Assembly: GCF_021726515.1 (NCBI RefSeq)
Contig: NZ_JAKKCJ010000003.1
Span: 186,001 to 250,000 of the forward strand
DNA: 64,000 nucleotides
From: Vibrio sp. CK2-1
GTDB lineage: Bacteria > Pseudomonadota > Gammaproteobacteria > Enterobacterales > Vibrionaceae
Direction: 5' to 3'
Shown piece by piece: positions 58,091 to 64,000 of the stretch; the first letter of the stretch is position 1, and each line of letters starts with the position of its first letter. The notes beneath the pieces were generated by a model. The model did no database searches. It was given only the letters and a program-made list of their open reading frames with translations, and had not been told where the DNA came from. The position numbers and the translations under genes were made by a program.

Positions 58091-59001
58091 TGGCCCAAAA
58101 TCTGAAACTTCAAAACCGAACGTCTCAACCTAAGAAAACCAATTATTTTAATTCCAAGCGAGTCGGACGCATCGCGATTTACAGCTTGCTGCTTTTTTTC
58201 TGCGTGCTGTATTTGATGCCGCTGTTTGTCATGGTGATCACTTCATTTAAAAGCTTGGGCGATATTCGTACCGGTAACCTAATGTCGCTGCCGACTGAGT
58301 GGGTTTTCGATGCATGGCATAAAGCTTGGTCGACATCTTGTACTGGCGTGAAATGTGAAGGGATCAAAAGTTATTTCTGGAACTCCTTTCAGATGGTGAT
58401 TCCAGCGGTAGCGATTTCAACACTGATGGGCGCCTTTAATGGTTATGTGATCAGCAAATGGCAGTTCAGAGGATCCAACCTACTGTTTAGCTTATTGCTA
58501 TTTGGCTGCTTTATTCCTTTTCAGGTGGTGTTACTTCCAATGGCGGCAACGCTAGGTTTCTTTGGTTTAGCAAACACGACAACAGGCTTAGTTTTCGTCC
58601 ATGTTATTTATGGATTGGCCTTTACCACGCTATTTTTCCGTAACTTTTATGTTGGGGTTCCTGATGAATTGGTCAAAGCGGCTAAGTTAGATGGCGCGGG
58701 GTTCTTTACTATCTTCTTCCGCATCATGTTGCCGCTTTCTACTCCTATCATCATGGTGACGGTGATCTGGCAATTTACTTCAATTTGGAATGATTTCTTG
58801 TTTGGTGTGGTGTATTCCGGTTCGGAAACTCAGCCGATTACCGTGGCGCTTAACAACTTAGTCAACACTAGTACCGGGGTCAAAGAATATAACGTTGATA
58901 TGGCTGCCGCCATTATTGCTGCATTGCCGACTTTGTTGGTCTATGTCGTGGCAGGGAAGTATTTCGTGAGAGGGCTGACTGCTGGTTCCGTGAAGGGATA
59001 G
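58087..59001 (+). CDS. Sugar ABC transporter permease (GtsC-like, CUT1 MalG-type)
   Basis: 304 aa. Six membrane helices and the EAA loop ELVKAAKLDGAGFFTIFFRI. N-terminal KRVGRIAIYSLLLFFCVLYL, and a periplasmic loop with two cysteines (STSCTGVKCEG). It is the second membrane subunit of the importer. It overlaps the preceding permease gene and is 53 bp before the ATPase gene. Confidence 0.93.
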   Translation: MMAQNLKLQNRTSQPKKTNYFNSKRVGRIAIYSLLLFFCVLYLMPLFVMVITSFKSLGDIRTGNLMSLPTEWVFDAWHKAWSTSCTGVKCEGIKSYFWNSFQMVIPAVAISTLMGAFNGYVISKWQFRGSNLLFSLLLFGCFIPFQVVLLPMAATLGFFGLANTTTGLVFVHVIYGLAFTTLFFRNFYVGVPDELVKAAKLDGAGFFTIFFRIMLPLSTPIIMVTVIWQFTSIWNDFLFGVVYSGSETQPITVALNNLVNTSTGVKEYNVDMAAAIIAALPTLLVYVVAGKYFVRGLTAGSVKG

Positions 59002-59054
59002 CGGAAACACAAAGCCTCAAACAACGCCAATTTAGCTTAAAAGGAAAAATAATA

Positions 59055-60161
59055 ATGGCTGCTTTAGAACTTAATCAAATTCGTAAAACCTACCGCAATG
59101 CGGACAATGAAACACTGAAAGGGATTAATATCCAAATAGAGTCGGGCGAGTTTTTAATTCTGGTCGGCCCATCGGGTTGCGGTAAATCTACCTTGATGAA
59201 TGCTATCGCAGGGTTGGAATCAATTAGCTCGGGTGAGATTGTGATCGACGGTGTGGATGTCTCGAATGTTGAACCTAAAGATCGTGATATTGCTATGGTA
59301 TTCCAATCTTATGCCTTGTACCCAAATATGACGGTGCGCGGCAATATCGCGTTTGGTTTGAAGATCCGCAAAATGCCGCAAGTCAAAATCGATGCAGAAG
59401 TGAATCGCGTAGCGGAAATGCTGCAAATCGATCATTTACTTGATCGAAAACCAGCACAACTTTCGGGGGGACAACGTCAGCGTGTTGCCATGGGGCGTGC
59501 GTTGGCTCGTCAGCCTAAATTGTATTTATTTGATGAGCCGCTTTCTAACTTAGATGCGAAATTACGAGTGGAAATGCGCACACAAATTAAACGCCTGCAT
59601 CAACAATTAAATACCACCATAGTCTATGTTACTCATGATCAAATTGAGGCTATGACACTCGCTGATCGTATCGCGGTGATGAAAGATGGTGAATTACAGC
59701 AATTAGGTACACCAAAAGAAATCTATAACCAACCCAATAATATGTTTGTAGCTGGCTTTATGGGCTCGCCATCAATGAACTTTATTAAAGCGCGAGTGGA
59801 TCTCGATTCAGAAGATAAACCGCAAGGTGAAATTTGGACCGGAGATGGCAAAGCCCACAAAATCAATCTACCTGATCGCTTGCGTAAGTTTGATGGCGAG
59901 ACGGTGATTATTGGATTACGACCTGAATACATCACTGAACAACCGAGCGAAGAAGAGCGCACCTTTACTGAAATCCCGATGCAAATTGATGTATTAGAAC
60001 CAACTGGGCCAGATACCATCGCGATTGTTGAAATCAATCAAGAGCATGTCGCTTGTCGTCTATCGGCAGAATTTGATGCCAAGGTAGGCGAAACCGTGCC
60101 ACTGTATTTTGATTTATCCAGCGCGGTGTTTTTTGATGTTCGAACTGAGATGCGGATTTGA
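59055..60161 (+). CDS. Sugar ABC transporter ATPase (MalK/UgpC-like)
   Basis: 368 aa. Walker A GPSGCGKST (about 37-45), Q-loop FQSYALYPNM, signature LSGGQRQRVAMGRALARQ, Walker B LYLFDEPLSNLD, H-loop THDQIEAMTLADRI, and a C-terminal TOBE/regulatory domain (about 240-368). It energises the importer formed by the two preceding permeases. Such ATPases can be shared with other CUT1 transporters. AAAAGGAA precedes the ATG. Confidence 0.95.
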   Translation: MAALELNQIRKTYRNADNETLKGINIQIESGEFLILVGPSGCGKSTLMNAIAGLESISSGEIVIDGVDVSNVEPKDRDIAMVFQSYALYPNMTVRGNIAFGLKIRKMPQVKIDAEVNRVAEMLQIDHLLDRKPAQLSGGQRQRVAMGRALARQPKLYLFDEPLSNLDAKLRVEMRTQIKRLHQQLNTTIVYVTHDQIEAMTLADRIAVMKDGELQQLGTPKEIYNQPNNMFVAGFMGSPSMNFIKARVDLDSEDKPQGEIWTGDGKAHKINLPDRLRKFDGETVIIGLRPEYITEQPSEEERTFTEIPMQIDVLEPTGPDTIAIVEINQEHVACRLSAEFDAKVGETVPLYFDLSSAVFFDVRTEMRI

Positions 60162-60669
60162 TTAACTTTTCAAACAGCGATCGTTGCAACTTATAGCTTT
60201 AATGTGCCGATAGTTGCGATATTTTTGACCAGTTAATTCAAAAACAATCGTAACTCCCTTGAAAAAGAATTGAATGACCCCATCTCTGAAACGTGATCAT
60301 TCTCTGCTATGGATAAAAAAGCAGAGAATGAGCGCGTGAGAATTTAGGACTTGACTCGACAGGCTCAATTCATACCGCTAGAATGGCGCGTCTGAAATTT
60401 ATCCTGAGACTAATAGGAGAGGCCTTTTTCTTTGTTTTTGATTATCGATTCTATCTTTAATAAAAATGAAGAAGGTTTCACTCATTAGTTCAATCATCGG
60501 TTTAATTGTGTTTACTTTAATCATGTTTACATAGTTACGTTGGTTGATGCTCACCATTTTTATGTGTCCAAATTGGGCACAACACAAGGAATGAGGCGAA
60601 CACTTATCCAAAGGGTAGGTCTAGCTCATATGCTCATAATTACTGAGCCAGTTTTGAGGTTTATAAATA
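60162..60669 (+). other. 508-bp non-coding region upstream of tig
   Basis: It contains the sigma32-like promoter at 60258-60285, a 12-bp-stem hairpin (TCATTCTCTGCT 60297-60308 / AGCAGAGAATGA 60320-60331), AT-rich sequence and a ribosome-binding GAGG before tig. A 22-codon hydrophobic frame (60466-60534, MKKVSLISSIIGLIVFTLIM...) has no good ribosome-binding site. I see no second strong terminator or repeat in it. Confidence 0.5.
60258..60285 (+). promoter_or_regulatory. Heat-shock (sigma32-type) promoter
   Basis: CTTGAAA (60258-60264), 13-bp spacer, CCCCATCT (60278-60285), close to the RpoH consensus CTTGAAA-N(13-15)-CCCCATnT. It points toward tig, 385 bases away, so the tig transcript would carry a long leader. 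Confidence 0.72.
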
Positions 60670-61974
60670 ATGCAAGCTACTGTTGAAACTCTAGAAGGCC
60701 TAGAACGCCGTCTTACTATTACTGTTCCTGCTGCTAACATCGAAGATGCAGTAACAGCTGAATTGCGCAACATCGCGAAAAACCGTCGTTTCGATGGTTT
60801 CCGTAAAGGTAAAGTACCGATGAAGATGGTTGCACAAATGTACGGCCAAGCAGTACGTCAAGACGTGATGGGTGAAGTGATGCAGCGTCATTTCATCGAA
60901 ACAATCGTTAAAGAAAAAATCAACCCAGCGGGCGCACCAACATTCGCTCCAGTTGAAACTGAAGCAGGCAAAGATCTTGTTTTCAACGCAACTTTCGAAG
61001 TTTACCCAGAAGTTGAATTGAAAGGTCTTGAAAACATCACTGTTGAGAAACCAGCAGTAGAAGTAAAAGATGAAGACGTAGCTGAAATGCTTGAAACACT
61101 TCGTAAGCAACAGTCTACTTGGGCTGAAGTTGAAGAAGCAGTAAGCGCTGATAGCCGTGCAACAATCGATTTCGTAGGCTTCATCGACGGTGAAGAATTC
61201 GAAGGCGGTAAAGCAGAAGCATTCCCTCTAGAAATGGGCCAAGGTCGTATGATCCCTGGTTTTGAAGACGGAATCCTAGGCAAGAAAGCGGGCGAAGAAT
61301 TCTCTATCGACGTAAACTTCCCAGAAGATTACCACGCTGAAAACCTAAAAGGTAAATCAGCTAAGTTCGACATCAAACTAAGCAAAGTTGAAACTCGTGA
61401 GCTTCCTGAGCTAACAGATGAGTTCGTTGCTAAGTTTGGCGTAAACGAAGGTGGCGTTGAAGCACTGAAAACTGAAGTACGTAAAAACATGGAACGTGAG
61501 CTTAAGCAAGCGGTTAAAGGCCGTATTAAAGAGCAAGCGATCAATGGTCTTGTTGAACAAAACGAGATGGACGTACCTTCTGCACTTATCGATCAAGAAA
61601 TCGAAGTGCTACGTCAACAAGCAGCTCAACGTTTCGGTGGTAACCCTGAAGCAGCGGCTCAACTTCCACGTGAACTATTTGAAGAGCAAGCTGCTCGTCG
61701 CGTAAAAGTTGGCCTACTTCTAGGTGAAGTAATCAAGTCTGAAGAGCTAAAAGCTGACGACGATCGCGTTAAAGCGCTAATCGAAGAAATGGCGACAGCT
61801 TACGAAGATCCATCAGAAGTGATCGCATACTACGAGCAAAACGAGCAGATGATGAACAACATCCGCAACGTAGCACTAGAAGATCAAGCTATTGATGCAA
61901 TCATTGCTAAAGCAAAAGTTTCTGATAAAGAAGTGAGCTTCAATGAGTTAATGAACCAGCAACAACCTGCTTAA
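60670..61974 (+). CDS. tig: Trigger factor, ribosome-associated chaperone
   Basis: 434 aa. N-terminal ribosome-binding domain with the signature [10 protein letters not shown] (about 42-51), central FKBP-type PPIase domain (about 155-245: [43 protein letters not shown]), and a helical C-terminal substrate-binding domain. It meets nascent chains at the ribosome exit. It starts with ATG after GAGG and precedes clpP-clpX as in other gammaproteobacteria. Codon use is strongly biased, as expected for a highly expressed gene. Confidence 0.98.
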   Translation: MQATVETLEGLERRLTITVPAANIEDAVTAELRNIAKNRRFDGFRKGKVPMKMVAQMYGQAVRQDVMGEVMQRHFIETIVKEKINPAGAPTFAPVETEAGKDLVFNATFEVYPEVELKGLENITVEKPAVEVKDEDVAEMLETLRKQQSTWAEVEEAVSADSRATIDFVGFIDGEEFEGGKAEAFPLEMGQGRMIPGFEDGILGKKAGEEFSIDVNFPEDYHAENLKGKSAKFDIKLSKVETRELPELTDEFVAKFGVNEGGVEALKTEVRKNMERELKQAVKGRIKEQAINGLVEQNEMDVPSALIDQEIEVLRQQAAQRFGGNPEAAAQLPRELFEEQAARRVKVGLLLGEVIKSEELKADDDRVKALIEEMATAYEDPSEVIAYYEQNEQMMNNIRNVALEDQAIDAIIAKAKVSDKEVSFNELMNQQQPA

Positions 61975-62012
61975 TCACTCAATTTATTAAGTGAAATCAG
62001 GTTTCGCTGAGT

Positions 62013-62041
62013 AGAAGAGTTGACAGCGTTTCGACTCTTCT
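62013..62041 (+). other. Hairpin just after tig
   Basis: AGAAGAGT (62013-62020)/ACTCTTCT (62034-62041), 8 bp, no T-run. Probably a processing or stabilising stem ahead of the terminator at 62048. Confidence 0.4.
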
Positions 62042-62047
62042 GCTAAC

Positions 62048-62108
62048 AATGGCTCGATATGACACTCTACTATTTAGAGAGGTTCATTCGGGCCATTTTA
62101 TTTTTTAG
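62048..62108 (+). terminator. Branched terminator between tig and clpP
   Basis: AATGGCTCG (62048-62056)/CGGGCCATT (62089-62097), 9 bp, encloses a small internal stem CTCTA/TAGAG and is followed by TTATTTTTTAG. The rest of the gap to clpP (62109-62285) should hold the clpP promoter; I see no clear sigma32 motif there. Confidence 0.65.
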
Positions 62109-62285
62109 CTTATTTAGGCTATTTATTTTGGCTTGCAGACCATTTGATGGGGTTTCAAACTATCTACAAGTTTTCAAGCTATCTAAATGGTATTGGTAAG
62201 CATCTAGGTTTATGATTAACACAGTTTTGTTTATTATTAGTAATCAATCATATTGGTAAACCTATCTACTACAGGGAAAGCGAAA

Positions 62286-62912
62286 ATGAGCTACCAAGAA
62301 AATAATACAATGTCTCCAATTGTTGATGCGCTTGTGCCAATGGTGGTAGAGCAAACTTCTCGTGGTGAGCGTTCTTACGATATCTATTCTCGCCTACTAA
62401 AAGAACGTATTATCTTTTTAACCGGACAAGTTGAAGATCACATGGCAAACCTTGTGGTCGCACAATTATTATTCTTAGAATCTGAAAGCCCAGATAAAGA
62501 TATTTTCTTATACATCAACTCACCTGGCGGCTCTGTGACTGCAGGGATGTCGATTTACGATACGATGCAATTTATTAAGCCAAACGTAAGTACGGTATGT
62601 ATGGGGCAAGCTTGCTCTATGGGTGCATTTTTACTTGCTGGTGGCGAAAAAGGTAAGCGTTTCTGCCTACCGAATTCTCGCGTGATGATTCACCAACCAT
62701 TAGGTGGTTTCCAAGGTCAGGCTTCTGATATTCAAATTCATGCGCAAGAAATTCTAACGATTAAGCAACGTTTGAATAATCTATTAGCAGAACATACTGG
62801 CCAACCGCTTGAAATCATTGAACGTGATACTGACCGTGATAACTTCATGTCAGCTCAACAATCAGTGGATTACGGCTTGGTTGATGCAGTATTGGAAAAA
62901 CGCCCAGCATAA
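62286..62912 (+). CDS. clpP: ATP-dependent Clp protease proteolytic subunit
   Basis: 208 aa from the ATG at 62286 with CAGGGAAAG upstream; an earlier in-frame start at 62253 is unlikely. Catalytic Ser in [14 protein letters not shown], His in [10 protein letters not shown], and Asp in the later [12 protein letters not shown] region. It forms tetradecameric chambers that degrade substrates unfolded by ClpX or ClpA. N-terminal pro-sequence [20 protein letters not shown] precedes the mature [20 protein letters not shown]. It is followed by clpX. Confidence 0.98.
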   Translation: MSYQENNTMSPIVDALVPMVVEQTSRGERSYDIYSRLLKERIIFLTGQVEDHMANLVVAQLLFLESESPDKDIFLYINSPGGSVTAGMSIYDTMQFIKPNVSTVCMGQACSMGAFLLAGGEKGKRFCLPNSRVMIHQPLGGFQGQASDIQIHAQEILTIKQRLNNLLAEHTGQPLEIIERDTDRDNFMSAQQSVDYGLVDAVLEKRPA

Positions 62913-62921
62913 ATGAACAAC

Positions 62922-62985
62922 CCTCACTTTATTGAGTGAAAGATCGCAGTAATAAATACGGTCTTGTTCACTAAATAGAGTGAGG
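62922..62985 (+). other. Long hairpin between clpP and clpX
   Basis: A 19-base arm CCTCACTTTATTGAGTGAA (62922-62940) pairs with TTCACTAAATAGAGTGAGG (62967-62985) with one wobble and one mismatch. It is not followed by a strong T-run (GTTTATT), so it may set the clpP/clpX ratio rather than terminate fully. Confidence 0.6.
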
Positions 62986-63086
62986 TTTATTGGTCTCAAC
63001 CTAGTACATTGTCTTTTATCAATAAGGCATTGTGAGTCAAATTGTTGTAGACTGAACAGAAGAATTAAAGGCTAAGAGGTTAGCGA

Positions 63087-64000
63087 ATGACAGATAAAAG
63101 CAAAGAGGGTGGTAGTACTAAACTGCTGTATTGCTCTTTCTGCGGTAAAAGCCAGCACGAGGTTCGCAAGCTGATCGCAGGTCCTTCCGTTTACGTATGT
63201 GATGAATGTGTCGATTTATGTAACGACATCATACGTGAAGAAGTGAAAGACGTAGTTCCAAAGAAAGAGTCGGAAGCGCTTCCGACACCTAAAGAAATTC
63301 GTGCACACTTAGATGACTATGTTATCGGCCAAGACTATGCCAAGAAAGTGCTGTCTGTTGCGGTTTACAACCACTATAAGCGTTTACGTAATGGTGATAA
63401 GACCAAAGACGGTGTTGAACTAGGTAAAAGTAATATCTTGCTTATCGGTCCAACCGGTAGTGGTAAAACTTTGCTAGCTGAGACTTTGGCTCGTTTTCTT
63501 GATGTACCGTTCACTATGGCAGATGCGACTACGTTAACCGAAGCAGGTTACGTTGGTGAAGATGTAGAAAACATCATTCAAAAGCTGCTGCAAAAATGTG
63601 ATTACGACGTTGCGAAAGCAGAGCGCGGTATCGTGTATATCGATGAGATTGATAAAATTTCTCGTAAAGCGGAAAACCCATCGATCACTCGTGATGTATC
63701 GGGTGAAGGTGTACAGCAAGCATTGTTGAAACTAGTTGAAGGTACCGTTGCATCGGTTCCACCACAAGGTGGTCGTAAGCATCCTCAACAAGAGTTTTTA
63801 CAAGTTGATACGTCTAAAATCCTATTCATCTGTGGTGGCGCGTTTGCTGGCCTAGATAAAGTGATTGAACAACGTGTTGCTGTGGGTACTGGTATTGGTT
63901 TCGGCGCGGAAGTGCGCAGTAAAGATGAAGCGAAAAGTGCAGGTGAATTATTCAAACAAGTTGAACCAGAAGATTTGGTGAAATATGGTTTGATCCCTGA
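63087..64000 (+). CDS. clpX: ATP-dependent Clp protease ATP-binding subunit ClpX, 5' part
   Basis: The frame starts at ATG 63087 and is still open at the window end after about 304 codons of an expected ~425. N-terminal zinc-binding domain with four cysteines (YCSFCGKSQ ... CDECVDLC), the AAA+ Walker A GPTGSGKT, Walker [10 protein letters not shown], and the pore-loop region [16 protein letters not shown]. It unfolds tagged substrates (for example ssrA) for ClpP. It lies 174 bp after clpP. The truncation is due only to the window edge. Confidence 0.97.
   Translation, partial: MTDKSKEGGSTKLLYCSFCGKSQHEVRKLIAGPSVYVCDECVDLCNDIIREEVKDVVPKKESEALPTPKEIRAHLDDYVIGQDYAKKVLSVAVYNHYKRLRNGDKTKDGVELGKSNILLIGPTGSGKTLLAETLARFLDVPFTMADATTLTEAGYVGEDVENIIQKLLQKCDYDVAKAERGIVYIDEIDKISRKAENPSITRDVSGEGVQQALLKLVEGTVASVPPQGGRKHPQQEFLQVDTSKILFICGGAFAGLDKVIEQRVAVGTGIGFGAEVRSKDEAKSAGELFKQVEPEDLVKYGLIP

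Noticed and set aside
60466..60534. 22-codon hydrophobic ORF in the tig leader
   Set aside because: It starts with MKK and looks membrane-like, but has no ribosome-binding site and lies in AT-rich sequence where short hydrophobic frames arise by chance.

Overview
The window is a piece of chromosome from a Vibrio-like gammaproteobacterium. The evidence is protein similarity and conserved gene order: sucB-sucC-sucD; znuA followed by an M23 endopeptidase and divergent from znuCB; feoAB; argS-yecM; yoaA-tsaB-slp-fadD-rnd-minEDC-ycgL; and tig-clpP-clpX. Most of it is core genome. It starts inside sucB and ends inside clpX.

Layout. 1-3655: TCA-cycle genes sucB (3' part), sucC and sucD, then a small VOC protein. 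3716-5719: secreted GH13 alpha-amylase. 5928-9896: zinc uptake (znuB, znuC, znuA) and a MepM/ShyB-type endopeptidase around a near-perfect Zur box. 10127-13582: a very large membrane-spanning sensor/AraC-type regulator. 13583-16692: a candidate Fur-controlled small RNA on the minus strand, then Fur-controlled feoAB. 16814-20902: HIT protein, argS, yecM, purU. 20934-21200: a 267-bp repeat element with 24-bp inverted ends. 21362-24526: LysR regulator and two tandem DUF1254 proteins. 24743-34607: yoaA, tsaB, slp, hydrolase, fadD, rnd, minEDC, ycgL. 34625-41206: lytic transglycosylase, RND efflux pair, folD. 41326-46571: TctDE two-component system divergent from the tctCBA transporter. 46685-49325: an accessory patch that starts at tRNA-Arg(UCU). 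It holds an NO-stress hemerythrin gene with NsrR and FNR boxes, a solitary integron-type gene cassette with its own attC site, a GIY-YIG protein, a GNAT and a diverged second copy of the tRNA terminator. 49359-53196: ClpP-like lipoprotein, mtr with a TrpR operator, and two poorly characterised envelope proteins. 53336-60161: two-component system and a glucose-type ABC importer. 60258-64000: tig-clpP-clpX behind a sigma32-like promoter.

How the parts work together. Three metal or stress regulons can be read from operator sequences: Zur (znuCB / znuA-endopeptidase), Fur (feoAB and the candidate sRNA) and NsrR/FNR (hemerythrin repair protein). Two transporter clusters carry their own two-component systems (tct and the sugar importer). 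The most unusual items are the candidate Fur-boxed sRNA at 13687-13859, the lone integron cassette at 47580-48232, the receiver-less membrane AraC regulator at 10127-13582, and a dispersed repeat family whose ends read TATACCCAAGT...CAAGATGC.

All calls were made by reading the sequence. No database search, folding program or alignment was run.
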